Source: Diphasiastrum complanatum | Taxonomy: Eukaryota > Streptophyta > Lycopodiopsida > Lycopodiales > Lycopodiaceae | Assembly: GCA_029204225.1 (NCBI GenBank) | Contig: CM055105.1 | Coordinates: 50,794,745 to 50,858,744 of the forward strand | DNA: 64,000 nt | Direction: 5' to 3' | Shown: in pieces, positions 54,588-64,000 of the stretch | How the letters are laid out: the number at the start of each line of letters is the position of its first letter | How positions within the stretch are numbered: position 1 is the stretch's first letter | The notes under the pieces: model-generated | Told to the model about the DNA's origin: nothing | Database searches by the model: none | Seen by the model: the letters and a program-made list of their open reading frames with translations, nothing else | Program-made: the position numbers and the translations under genes

Positions 54588-56004
54588 TGGCACCTTTGCA
54601 GAGAAGAAGAGGCAAAGGAATTCAAATCTCTGCTGAGGATCGTTCTTGTTACAGGGCAGAAGGAAAAAAAAACTTGGATTTATGGATAGATGGAACATTA
54701 TATCCACAAGATCCAAGCACTTTGACACATCCCACATTCTCTTCAATAACTCATTTAGTTACATGGATATGCAATGGGCATAGTGGATTACTTGGATATT
54801 GTGAAAGATTGCAGAACCATGGAAAACAACTTTATATGAATAAAGTTCACTTTTTAGAAGGTGAGTTAATTCGGATATCCTCTTATTGTCAGAATAGAGA
54901 TTGTCATCTCCAAAAGACGTTAGAAAAAAATGAACAACTTAAAAATATTAATGAATCATTACAGAAGACAACAATCAATATCAAATCAAAACTAGAGAAA
55001 ATGCAATCAGTCTTACAGTCTATTCGTATTGAAAACTTACAATTATTGAAGGATGTGGATTTGGCAAAGAAAAAGGCTGAAAGTAAGAAGCGAAAGCGAC
55101 AAAGTTGCAAGGATATTCAAACGCTTTCAAAAGGAGGTTATCGAAATAGAAAGATCCGTGCATTCAAGTAAGCATATTCTGAATTTTGTAAGTTTTTCAA
55201 TGAAATTTGGATTTAATTTCAGCTATGGTGATATTTTAATAACTATCTGTTTTTTTTGTAGATCTACATTAGTAGCTCCTCGGAATATTAAAGACAATTC
55301 TTCACTAGGAATGTCATTAGGCACAATATTCACTTGCAAATCCACTGAGCTTATCATGATGAACAATAGGATTTCAAATGTAAAGTGTAAAATAGTAGAG
55401 TCTTTGATGGTGGACATTCAAAAAAATTTAGATAAGACTATAGTTCAAGGTGCTTGTGATTTTGCAGGTATTAGCAGAAGCATATGCAACAATATTTAAA
55501 CTAATTAGAGAAGCTTTTAAGCAAGTTCAAATTAGAAAAGTCCCAATCCCTAGAACATATCACTTGAAGAAAGAGAGGGATACATTAAACATAGGTATGC
55601 ATAAGATCACTGGTTCATATTGAGGAGGTGTATGAAACTGATGGAAGATCGATATTCTATAATTCGTCAAACAATTTATTTGTTGATCTAAATTACTTGT
55701 TGAGATACATCATCACATTCTATGATATAACCTATGAAAAGGTGAATGGCAAAATAATCATAGTACTTAAGTTAGATGAGAAATTGTGAAAGGACAGAAG
55801 ATGGAGAGGGTTAGTATAACTCTCATGAATGGTGCTCTATCACAAACAGAGAACCAAGAAGATTTCAGATTCAGTGTCCAGTCAGAAAATGATATATGGT
55901 GGTTGGCAGCGTTATACATTGGTATATCAAATGCTGCTCCAGTTTATGAATTTGGGAGCACAAAATATATCTATAGATGCCCAACTTGGGATTTCATTTA
56001 TTGA
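54588..56004 (+). pseudogene. Unidentified multi-exon gene fragment with coiled coil
   Basis: A plausible acceptor (cctttgcag at 54589-54597) opens a long exon reading LDLWIDGTLYPQDPSTLTHP, then a likely coiled coil over about 54830-55120 (LEKNEQLKNINESLQKT, KLEKMQSVLQSIRIENLQLL). A frameshift near 55130 leads to EVIEIERSVHSSKHILNF, a GTAAGT donor at 55188, a 74-bp intron and an acceptor at 55261. Exon 2 reads LVAPRNIKDNSSLGMSLGTI. Later coding-like pieces are AEAYATIFKLIREAFKQV (55500), EEVYETDGRSIFYNSSNNLF (55625) and WWLAALYIGISNAAPVYEFG (about 55895). I do not recognise the family. Stops and the frameshift argue that it is a decaying fragment. Confidence 0.5.
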
Positions 56005-56042
56005 ATGAAAGTGTATACACAGGTTTTTACTAAAGTTTATTT

Positions 56043-57231
56043 GAAGCTATTGTTCTCCCACAATCGTGATTGTTGTAGGTAGATATTTGCAGCACGTTAT
56101 CAGCTCCTGTCTTTTTCGCATCTGTGACATGGCAAATATTAGTGAATGTGCAATTGTAAATGATGACATTTTCTATTATTTCGTTCTATTTTGAAATGGC
56201 AATAAACATAAAGTACTTACGAGTCTTCCGTTGATGATAAATCTGAAATATATTGGTAGATTGGTTGTAATAGCATGAGCTATGTTCTTCCAATGTTCTT
56301 CCACCTCAACCATAGTCAAATATTCCTCATTATAGATAATGCTTATCTCCATTCGGTTTGTGTGACCATTTAGTTCAAAGTCTTGATCCAGTGGTAGCCA
56401 TGTACCTTCAATTTTCTTGTATCTCTAGTAGCTAAATGTGAGATCGAGCATTTGCTTTTTGATATGATAACGATTTGATATGTGATATGATTACTAATAC
56501 ATATGTGATATAATTTACATATGTGATATTTGTTTTTGGCCATTCTATGTCATTATTTGGTTTACTATCTGAGCCTTGATCCATGAGATCTGACAAAGTC
56601 TCATCTGATAAATCCTTGCAAACAAATAAAGTTGGTGTCCTACAAACACTAGCACTCTAGAAAAAATCAACGGATATATGCAATGAGATAAACCAACTTA
56701 GGTGAACAATTTTTGAGCCCATGTTTATCTTCATAGCATTTCTAATATCAATGAGTAGCTTGCATCTCAAGGATTCAGAAACAATGCTGTCTGGAGTAGG
56801 CCACTCATCACTTTGAAAACTAGGAAATGGAATTGCTTTGAGCTTGCCAAAACCTCCATCTATTTGTGGCGTATATAAAGATTCATAAAAATAGATACCA
56901 CAATCTGCAAGTTCCTTTGGACTTCTTCCTCTGTATTGCAGCTTTCCAACATAAGAGTGAATCACGTCTAATATTCTTGCAAGTGATTGTGCGAGCTCCC
57001 ATTCACTTATGCATAATGGATATAAATTTGAAAGAAAAAAACAATGTTGAAACATGCATATGTTTTAATATACTTACAATTACATTTTGGATGATCATGA
57101 GGATTGATATCATGTACTTTGATTTCTGAATGCATATATACATGTTGCACTAAGACTTCTGATATCGATTGACCTCCCGGGGTAGTCTTAAACTCCAAAA
57201 TTTTTGCCTTCCAATAAGATTTGTAAGTCAT
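56043..57231 (-). pseudogene. Unidentified multi-exon gene fragment (possibly GMI1/SMCHD1-like)
   Basis: Minus-strand blocks separated by intron-like sequence: 57231-57078 (MTYKSYWKAKILEFKTTPGG, HVYMHSEIKVHDINPHD); about 57005-56680 (ILDVIHSYVGKLQYRGRSPK, CGIYFYESLYTPQIDGGFGK, IPFPSFQSDEWPTPDSI); about 56631-56520 (LFVCKDLSDETLSDLMDQGS); 56425-56222 (KKIEGTWLPLDQDFELNGHT, EEYLTMVEVEEHWKNIAHAI) ending at a GTAAGT donor; and 56124-56043. Most boundaries have GT/AG, but the phase across the first intron does not work as drawn, so an exon edge is wrong or a frameshift exists. Style and motifs recall the plant SMC-hinge/GHKL protein GMI1, from memory only; identity is tentative. Confidence 0.45.
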
Positions 57232-57284
57232 TTTTGCTCTTTTCTTTTGTCAAAAATTGCCCTTTGATGATGTATGCAGCAATA

Positions 57285-57906
57285 CCCACAAGTTCTTCGT
57301 ATATTTTGTTGGCTTCCAATTCTCTAAAAATTGGCCAAGTCCAACATGTAATGTGTGAAATTGGAATTGATGAAGTACATAAACCTAATTTGAGTTTTGA
57401 TCTACAAAAGATCCAATCTACATATGCAAGAAATTCAATTTTGGTGTAGAATCCAATCTAGCATGCCCTAGCATTGATATCTTCCCAAATAGATGTGATT
57501 GCTTCCTTCATAACTTGAAACCCAAGCTCTGATACCATGTGAAAAATTTCAGATCAATTAAGATCCAAATCCATAAAATGATCTTGGGTTTAGAAAGACA
57601 ACAAATTGTCAATCTTGCCAATGTATAAAAACCAACATCTACACTATGAATGACATGCAAAATCTAATAGATCTTGATCAAACATCAATCAAAACATGAA
57701 TTGAAGTTTTTGTCCATACAAAAACAATAAGCTACTGTATTTCACATGTGTGGATCTGAAAATAGCATTTAATGAGCATTCTACACACAAAATTGCAAGA
57801 TATCACAAATATAGTGCACCAATGGATAGTAGAACCCAAGAGAACCACGTATAAGCATGAATGAGATAAGAGAGAGAATATGTCTTCCCTACCCATGAGT
57901 TACATC
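57285..57906 (-). mobile_element. LTR/PBS/leader fragment of element B's family
   Basis: Leader 57310-57525, primer-binding site complement gctctgatacca at 57526-57537, LTR part 57538-57906. It matches 8160-8740 in order and orientation. Cut on the right by the F3 LTR and on the left by the gene fragment. Confidence 0.85.
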
Positions 57907-58201
57907 AATCTCAAGCTAGTTCACTATGTACATTGAGTTTTTGTGATCCAAATGAAACCAAATCAATTTCTACTTGTTTCTCAGGTTGAAGGCCGTACTA
58001 CAGTCTGTAGTACACACGTGTGGGTTCGGATTTCAATGTTTATCAATGCTTTTGATTGTTAATGCTTGTTGTTTGTCAAATTGCCAATCTAGATCAACTT
58101 TTTTGTGTCTAGTTTTTTGATAGATTGTTAAGCAAGCATCCAATCACTCTTGTGGATCTTTTGTAGATCCATTTATGGTCCTAAAGTACAGTACTTTCAC
58201 A
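57907..58201 (+). repeat. 5' LTR of F3 (3' portion)
   Basis: Ends AGTACTTTCACA next to the primer-binding site. Contains the inverted repeat GTACTACAGTCTGTAGTAC (about 57989-58007) followed directly by acacacgtgtg. Confidence 0.9.
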
Positions 58202-58213
58202 TGGTATCAGAGC
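58202..58213 (+). promoter_or_regulatory. tRNA-Met primer-binding site of F3
   Basis: tggtatcagagc directly after the LTR's CACA end. Confidence 0.92.
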
Positions 58214-58972
58214 CAAGTACAAGATCATAAGCCATTGATCTAATGCAAATCCATTTTTAGCAAATTTTGTTGCTAAAAACTAGTATTGAGAGGGCAAGCT
58301 AGAATCTTGATTTTGGTGAGGAGGTTTGATCCCAAACTTGGTAGGAGTACAAATACGTACTGTCCACATGTGTGGGCACCTCTGAACCTGCATTTAATGC
58401 ATGGCATTCTTTTGATCCAAAGAAATTCAATCTGTTTTCTTTTGATGTAATTTTTGGTGGAAATCTTAGGATAAGCTACCAAAATTGAGTGCCACTGATT
58501 AGATTTGACATAGGGTCATGAGATCTAATTAACCTAGGCTGAAATCAGGTCCTCTAAACTTGTTTTACAGGTCTTGAAAGTACATCAAAAAGTGAGAGTG
58601 ATATTTAGTCATGTTATTGTCCAAAAATAGCCAAAATTGGCAAGATTTGATTGTAAGTAGATTTCACATCATCTTATCTTCATTCCAACTTTGTGAGAAA
58701 GTGCTAGAACTGAAATTATAAGTTCATTTGTTGGATTATAAATCTAATTTGAGTGAAATACTACAAGAGAGAGACCTTAGTGAGTTTCTAGAGACAATCA
58801 AATCCATTTCTTGGCAAGATTTGTTTGAAACTTCATCTTATCTTCATTCCAGCTTTGTGAGGGAGTGATAGAACTGTGATTATAAGTCCATTTGTTGGAT
58901 TAGAAATCAAATTTGAGTGAAACACTACAAGTGTGAGACCTTTGTGAGTTTCAAGTCAATCAAATCTATTTC
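58214..58972 (+). other. Leader of F3
   Basis: About 760 bp, non-coding. A ~125-bp segment (cattccaactttgtgag ... aaatctaatttgagtgaaa) is repeated in tandem-like fashion at about 58680 and 58850. Confidence 0.7.
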
Positions 58973-59680
58973 TTGTTTGTAGAAGTCACTAGTAAGATGA
59001 GATCTGCTGGAGCATACCTTCTAGAAGCTAGTGAGAGATTGAATTCTAAAAATTATGCTATTTGGAAGGTTAGGATGGAGTCACTTTTGGTGCTCCAAGA
59101 CCTTTATGAGTTTCTGATCGAGGATGAAGATGAACTTCTAGGTGCACAAGAATTAGTGAGATACAAAAAGAGATCTAGGCTAACACTTCATTGTGTTAAA
59201 ATAAATGTAAGCAATGATTTTTTGAGGGAAGTATCATCATGTAAAAGTGCTAAAGAGGATTTGAAATCAATATATGAATAGTAATACTTCAAGAGTACTC
59301 ATGCTTAGAGATCAGATTTTGCAAAGCATGAGGAGAAGTGAGAGAGTGCATGTCAAGATTATGTACTTAGAATCAAGTCTCTAAATAGGGAGTTGGCTTC
59401 CATTGGAGAGAAGATTCATGATGGAGAGCTTGTACAAATTGTTCTTAATGGTCTAGGAGATGACTTTGCAAATTTGGTCCAAAGTTTTGTCATCCAAGAC
59501 ACTTTGCCAACTATAGAAAAACTTCACAGTGTATTAGTGGCTGAAGAGTGTACGATGCTCCACACCAAGGCAGGAATGAGTTCATTGTCTTTGCAGGATG
59601 GAGATGACAAAGCCATTCAAGGGCAAAAAGAAGACCAATGGAAAGAAGAAGCATCCCAAAGAGGCCAAAGAAGAGGATGA
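58973..59680 (+). pseudogene. Copia gag of F3 (interrupted)
   Basis: First block 58973-59281 begins near MRSAGAYLLEASERLNSKNY and AIWKVRMESLL, as in copia gag. A TAG at 59279-59281 interrupts it. After ~110 bp in which a gag-like frame (VLMLRDQILQSMRRS) is still visible, the second block (59393-59680) continues with GELVQIVLNGLGDDFANLVQ and LHSVLVAEECTML. It then shifts frame near 59600 into the knuckle-protease frame. In an active element gag would be continuous. Confidence 0.88.
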
Positions 59681-60188
59681 TGCATCAAGCTCAAAGGACG
59701 AGTCAAAGCAAAAATGCTTCTTTTGTGGAAAGAAGGGGCATTATGCATCCGAATGCTACAAGAGGCTAAGAGAAAAAGAGGAGGACAAACAAGGGAACCT
59801 TGCATATGAAGAGTATGGAGATGAGGAGATCTCATCTTTGATGGCATCTACATCCACTCCAACAAGCAAAAGCAACTCAAAGGACACTTGGTGGATTGAT
59901 AGTGGAGCTAGCTTCCACATCACTTTCCAAAATGACACATTCTCAACCTTACACTCTTTCAATGGTGCTAATAAATTTGTTTCTTTAGCAAATGATCAAG
60001 AATGTAAGATAGATGGTATTGGTACCATCTCATTAAGTCTAGGATCTAGCAAAAGGATGGATCTAGACAATGTCCTTTTTGTAACATCAAATACCAAGAG
60101 CTTGCTTAGTGTTGGACAACTACTGGATGATGGTTTAGATGTTTACTTCAAGCATGGAGTTTGTTCCATCATGAAGAATGATATTTGA
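59598..60188 (+). CDS. Gag tail, zinc knuckle and protease of F3
   Basis: 196-codon frame. Lys-rich gag tail, knuckle CFFCGKKGHYASEC near residue 40, acidic spacer, protease WWIDSGASFHITFQ near residue 98, then GIGTISLSLGSSKRMDLDNV and LLSVGQLLDDGLDVYF. It ends at a TGA (60186-60188) where element F1 has a Cys codon (NGICIANG); the next frame is in register, so the TGA is the only break between protease and module. Confidence 0.88.
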   Translation: MEMTKPFKGKKKTNGKKKHPKEAKEEDDASSSKDESKQKCFFCGKKGHYASECYKRLREKEEDKQGNLAYEEYGDEEISSLMASTSTPTSKSNSKDTWWIDSGASFHITFQNDTFSTLHSFNGANKFVSLANDQECKIDGIGTISLSLGSSKRMDLDNVLFVTSNTKSLLSVGQLLDDGLDVYFKHGVCSIMKNDI

Positions 60189-60215
60189 ATAGCAAATGGT
60201 GTTAAACAAGGTATT

Positions 60216-61301
60216 TTGTGTAAGTTGGATGCTAAAATTGTTATGGCAAAAGAGAAAATCATTCATTCAAATGTACACTCTTTTTCTCATGTACCAAGTA
60301 GTGATGATAAGATGCATGAAACATTCTTAGATGTTTATACAAGAGATGCTTGGATTCATCTAGTATCTTGTGTGAATAAAAGTGAAATCAACAACCTTGG
60401 TGTCAATGATCTTGCAAGGATTGAGGAGGATCAACAAAGTGATGGAGATCTTGAGGATCCACCTCAAAGATCAAGTGCTCCAAGAAGATCCACAAAGACA
60501 AGGGCTGAGCCTTCAAGGCTCACTTATCTTGGCAAAGGTAATCAAGGGGAGGATTCTCAACCATTCACGTTCAACACTTTCCTTACTTCAATGCTTGATG
60601 ACCTATTTTGCTATGATATCTACATGAGGCAAGCCGAGGTATGCTGTGAGAACTACATGACGCAACTTGAGGGCTTCATCAAGAAGGAAGTTGAAGATAA
60701 TATGTGTAATGACTCATTTGAGAACAAGTTTTTATGTCTTAGTGATTTGAAAATTGTTATGAACCAATTAAGAGTAAATTGGTTATTTGATCAAATGAGT
60801 GCTCTCGGATTTTGGAAGAGCAAGAGTGAGTTAATCACTCATTGTTTTGAAAAATGTGTTTTTTCCTTTGGAGAGGCAAATTGTAAGCTTCTTATGAGTG
60901 CTAGTGAAACATCCTTGAAGGAAACTTATATCCATAAGCAAGTATGTAGCCTCATGAAGTTCAAGATCACTTGTAATTACAAGATTAGGAAAATCATGCT
61001 TACTTCTGATGGTTTGTGTACTAGTCATTTTAGCATGATAAATCTTGGTAATAGTAGCAAGTACATGCTTTGTGATCTTGATCAATGTGATTTTCACACG
61101 ACATGGAGACATCTGATTTCCTTCAAAGAGAAGCATCAAGATCAAGGAGTAGAAAGCTTCAAGTTCATGCATCTTCACTCAACATGGAAGAAATCAACTA
61201 CAAAGGTGCAAGGAAGAATCAAAACTCTTCAATTCATCTTGGAGGAGATCTCAAAGAAGCTCTATCTTGGATATGGTGATAGATCATGTCATCATCTTTA
61301 G
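60216..61301 (+). CDS. Unknown 361-residue module frame of F3
   Basis: In register with the protease frame. Residues 1-75 match F1 (NVHSFSHVPSSDDKMHETFL). Residues about 80-115 resemble the integrase/RT linker (PRRSTKTRAEPSRLTYLGKG). Residues 120-350 have no recognised domain: TFLTSMLDDLFCYDIYMRQA, GFIKKEVEDNMCNDSFENKF, CLSDLKIVMNQLRVNWLFDQ, KSELITHCFEKCVFSFGEAN, SETSLKETYIHKQVCSLMKF, RIKTLQFILEEISKKLYLGY. The composition is rich in Cys, Lys and aromatic residues. Highly similar frames exist at 44802-45593 (F2) and, with an in-frame deletion, in F1. It takes the place of RT and RNase H. Function unknown. Confidence 0.8.
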   Translation: MCKLDAKIVMAKEKIIHSNVHSFSHVPSSDDKMHETFLDVYTRDAWIHLVSCVNKSEINNLGVNDLARIEEDQQSDGDLEDPPQRSSAPRRSTKTRAEPSRLTYLGKGNQGEDSQPFTFNTFLTSMLDDLFCYDIYMRQAEVCCENYMTQLEGFIKKEVEDNMCNDSFENKFLCLSDLKIVMNQLRVNWLFDQMSALGFWKSKSELITHCFEKCVFSFGEANCKLLMSASETSLKETYIHKQVCSLMKFKITCNYKIRKIMLTSDGLCTSHFSMINLGNSSKYMLCDLDQCDFHTTWRHLISFKEKHQDQGVESFKFMHLHSTWKKSTTKVQGRIKTLQFILEEISKKLYLGYGDRSCHHL

Positions 61302-61414
61302 GAGCTCTTTAGTATCTTCTAAACCTGAATATGATTCATTTCTAATGTTAAGATCAGGTCTTAGAATTGTATATAGATACATTATGGTTTCCAAGGCTAG
61401 ATTTGAGGAGGAGT

Positions 61415-61872
61415 GTGAAAAATAGCCTATTTTGGCAAATCTAGCCATGTAAAACTTTGTAAATATTGTGTATAATTGGGTTCCACACATGAAAGGCCAA
61501 GATGCCATGTGGCAATGCACTCCTAATGTAGTTTAGATCAAGTCAAGAGAGTTGGTCATGTCTATTTGGTGGTCATCCCTACTTTATAGGACCTACACCT
61601 AAGTTTAAGGTGAAAATTTGACCAACTAGCTACCTAGGCTAGGGTTTCATTTTAGGGCAAGTAGAGTGAGTTAACTTCATTATTACATGCTGGAAATCCA
61701 CCTAACTTCAAGAAGGAAGTCGAATTTGCTATGTATTCCAAGATCCCATAGTGAGAGGATAGAATATTTTTGGAGCTCATTGGCAATCTCAAGCTAGTCC
61801 ACTATGTACATTGAGTTTTTGTGATCCAAATGAAACCAAATCAATTTCTACTTGTTTGTCAGCTTGAAGGCC
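61415..61872 (+). repeat. 3' LTR of F3 (5' portion)
   Basis: Starts TGTGAAAAATAGCC after the polypurine tract gaggaggag and runs 458 bp until it is cut near ttgaaggcc by the next LTR at 61876. Confidence 0.88.
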
Positions 61873-61875
61873 AAA

Positions 61876-62611
61876 TGTCTACAGCCAACTTCACCGCTTA
61901 TCAGTAATCAATGACAAGGAACTGGATGGATGCCAGTGGATCACCAGCCAACTGGCGATCGTAATTGACGACCTAATTTTTAAATATAAATAGTTGTTCA
62001 TATTCATACAGTTTCATTATCGGAATTATCAAATCAGAAGTTATCAACAAGTATTTGAATAGTTAGCTCTCTCTCTCTGAAGTCTGCGAGCTTGAACACT
62101 CTTGAGCATTCTAGCTCACTTCTTAGAGTTGTTTTAGAGATTGCTATTGTGCCACTGCTTATCAGCATTGCACATTAATTCAGACTTTCATTTTAGCCGC
62201 TCAGAGATAGCATAGAGTACGCGACATCGATCCACAACTTATTGTACTCATTTACTTCTATTTCGTTTTCATATTGAATCAATACTATCATTTATTGTGT
62301 TTAGCTTCATCTTAGAATGTATGCATTTTTTGAAATTCTTCGTGACTAATTATTTGTCTGATAATTCAATGCTTAATTGTTTGGCTACCTAATCACTGTA
62401 GTACTGACGATTCTAAAGTTAGTTACTATAAGATCAAACGTGATTTCTACCACTATCGTCTTGTTTGAAATTGATAGGTGTAGTCATGCATTGTGAAAGA
62501 GGAAAATAGTTTATTCCGCCATGCACACAAAGTTTTCTTTCTAGATACTCAGATTATTTTCATTAGTTTCTTTTCGAGATAGACCTATCTTCTGCACACG
62601 ACTTTTCGACA
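61876..62611 (+). repeat. 5' LTR of a further copia element
   Basis: Starts TGTCTACAGCC (start inferred from the end of F3 similarity) and ends TTTTCGACA. TATAAATAG box at 61985-61993, (CT)n near 62069-62080. Confidence 0.7.
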
Positions 62612-62891
62612 TGGTATCAGAGCAATTTCACTACTTTTTTATCTTACCTATATGGTATCAGACCAAAATCTCTAATACTTGATATCTTTTGCGATATCAA
62701 TTTAATAATCATACTCTTTAATCCTTTTTAACCTTTCAGTATCAGAGAATTGATTTCCTATTGTTGGCATTACTACATCTTAGCGTCATCGATACAATTG
62801 ACAGACTAAGTTCCAAATGGATTCTCAAAGTAAAGCTGATCTTATCGCAGACAAGTTGAATGGATCCAATTATCATTTGTGGAGCCAATAA
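62612..62891 (+). mobile_element. Primer-binding site, leader and gag start of the same copia element
   Basis: tggtatcagagc at 62612-62623, followed by two further near-copies of it (62653 and about 62738). Gag starts at ATG 62817 with MDSQSKADLIADKLNGSNYH then LWSQ and a stop at 62889-62891. The rest of the element is missing. Confidence 0.8.
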
Positions 62892-62972
62892 TTTTGCTTC
62901 TTCCACTGTCAGGCCAGCGAAGGCAATGGCACTCACAGTTCGAAAGCTTGGAATATGGGAATACTCTTGAGA

Positions 62973-64000
62973 TTATTGTTTTCGAGCTTGTAAACTATGT
63001 ATGCCCCCAAAAACAAAAAAATGATATGAATCTAATAAAGAAAAATCAAAATTTGCAACATCGTTGCATTCGTTGGGATCAACCAAAACAACAAAGGGAG
63101 TAACTATGGCCTGTGTTTGATCTTTAAATTTTATTTTTAAATTATGTACATGTGTTTCATTCGATTCTCTAACTTCCATTGGCCTGTCTCCTAATATTGG
63201 ATCTACAGGTGGCTTATCACACTGATTTATGTTAAAATTAAAGTTGTTTTTTTTATTTTTTTTGTTTTATGGATATTCTCTCTTAATTTGACAAGCTCAG
63301 AGTTGTCTTGTAAAGGACGAATGGATGCACCAACTAGCGACATAGATGGTTCGGTGGCAACTTTTTTGCTTTCAGCAGAAGAGATGGACTTATGACGATG
63401 TGTAGCCATGGTCTTTGGGCGTGACTTAGCTCTAGTGGGAGAAGACTCAGAAATATTATGAGATCTTTTTTTTGGAATGAGGGACAGTTACGGGTTTCAT
63501 CCCCAACATTTTCAGAGGCCGGCTTTGCGACCTAAACAGTGGAAAGATCGGATCTTTTCTCTCAACACTAGCAGCTAGAACCGTTTTTAAGCATTGCTTC
63601 ATCCTTTGGATAGAAATAAAAATCAGGTTTAAAATATAATAAGTAAAGGCTTATATCTAAAAGTTTAAATAATTTTATATTTAGTAACAACTATGTTAAG
63701 CATGAAACAAATGTAGACAAACATGATTAAAAATATGTTTTATAATTACACACCAAAGTAACTAGAGCTTTATCAAAATAGGCTTTGATGGCCTCGTCCT
63801 GGCAAAGTCGGATCTTTATCATAGTCTCGTTCAAAATGAAAATAAAACGAGACTTATCCGTCTCCTTTACAAGTATACTCACAAAACCTTCTTCCTGATT
63901 CTCATCTGGTTAATCAGCAAGCAATCTTTCTTGAACTTTGAATTGTGAGTCTCCTCTGCCAGGCTTCTCAGTTAAATGAATAAAAAGCTCAGACAGCTTT
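62973..64000 (-). pseudogene. Multi-exon gene fragment with a ParB/Srx-like 'GGxHS' motif
   Basis: Minus strand, entering from beyond the right edge. Exon-like blocks: 64000-~63768 (KLSELFIHLTEKPGRGDSQF, one in-frame TAA near 63912, then SILVKETDKSRFIFILNETM, IKAYFDKALVTLV before GTGTGT); ~63605-63470 (MKQCLKTVLAASVERKDPIF); ~63440-63290 (MATHRHKSISSAESKKVATE); and 63202-62973, after a CTGTAG acceptor (EVRESNETHVHNLKIKFKDQ, TPFVVLVDPNECNDVANFDF, YHFFVFGGIHSLQARKQ). The last block resembles the ParB/sulfiredoxin-type 'VxGGxHRxxA' strand-helix, by eye. The TAA and frame changes suggest decay. Function unknown. Confidence 0.45.

Larger units (their letters stand above)
57907..61872 (+). mobile_element. 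Element F3: most complete F-family element
   Basis: 5' LTR end (57907-58201), primer-binding site (58202-58213), gag with knuckle, protease, unknown module, polypurine tract gaggaggag (61406-61414), 3' LTR start (61415-61872). It lacks integrase core, RT and RNase H. Both LTRs are truncated at their outer sides, so no target duplication is seen. Confidence 0.9.

Noticed and set aside
1-64000. tRNA, rRNA or other RNA genes
   Set aside because: No cloverleaf-like boxes or rRNA-like sequence recognised on reading; only tRNA-complementary primer-binding sites of retroelements.

Overview
The window looks like heterochromatic nuclear DNA of a land plant with a large, repeat-rich genome. It is AT-rich. 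It is packed with Ty1/copia LTR retrotransposon remains whose primer-binding sites match initiator tRNA-Met (tggtatcagagc), plus Ty3/gypsy remains, and the few non-transposon coding pieces have GT-AG introns of about 70-200 bp. I cannot fix the species from sequence alone. I see no tRNA, rRNA, CRISPR array or bacterial-type operon, and no plainly intact cellular gene.

Layout. 1-4390: a minus-strand copia derivative (element A) with gag, protease and integrase, but its reverse transcriptase (RT) region is replaced by an unrelated reading frame that ends in three tandem copies of a ~318 bp unit. 4411-6212: the most unusual locus, a decayed plus-strand gene whose frame starts MARTKQT and continues through a recognisable histone H3 fold, a basic patch, a Pro/Ser-rich linker and, after two introns, a stretch resembling a C48 (Ulp1-like) cysteine protease. 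6283-9335: minus copia element B (RT/RNase H, PBS, LTR). 9336-13597: an LTR, a degenerate coiled-coil frame and another LTR. 13598-18039: plus copia element C with both LTRs. 18040-19937: copia element D, followed by a minisatellite. 20640-21945: element E, in which gag is fused straight to RT by a large deletion; a second copy lies at 45594-46925. 21946-25060: mostly featureless. 25060-26110: Ty3/gypsy RT and RNase H relic.

26111-44346 is a field of diverged copies of a ~0.9 kb repeat into which several elements inserted, some with clear 5-bp target duplications: F1 (28304-30552, CAAAG), G (33065-36197, AGGCA), H (40445-42804, GTAAG/ATAAG) and a solo LTR (42874-43705, TATAT). 44347-48365 holds a rearranged F relative (F2), element E copy 2 and a Ty3/gypsy gag. 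48366-51118 is that gypsy element's very long leader (with a 25-bp minisatellite), its tRNA-Asp-type PBS and its LTR. 51122-54042 holds copia integrase, gypsy integrase C-terminus and copia RNase H scraps. 54588-57231 contains two multi-exon gene fragments on opposite strands. 57285-61872 holds a copia LTR piece and F3, the best-preserved F relative. 61876-62891 is the 5' end of another copia element. 62973-64000 is a multi-exon fragment on the minus strand.

Main themes: (1) several copia-type elements have kept gag and protease but replaced RT/RNase H, at about the same integrase/RT linker, with long open frames of unknown function, and part of one such frame is shared by two different LTR families; (2) a histone-H3-tail/H3-fold gene remnant joined to a protease-like region; (3) LTRs of several families share a CACACGTGTG palindrome, often next to a strong hairpin.
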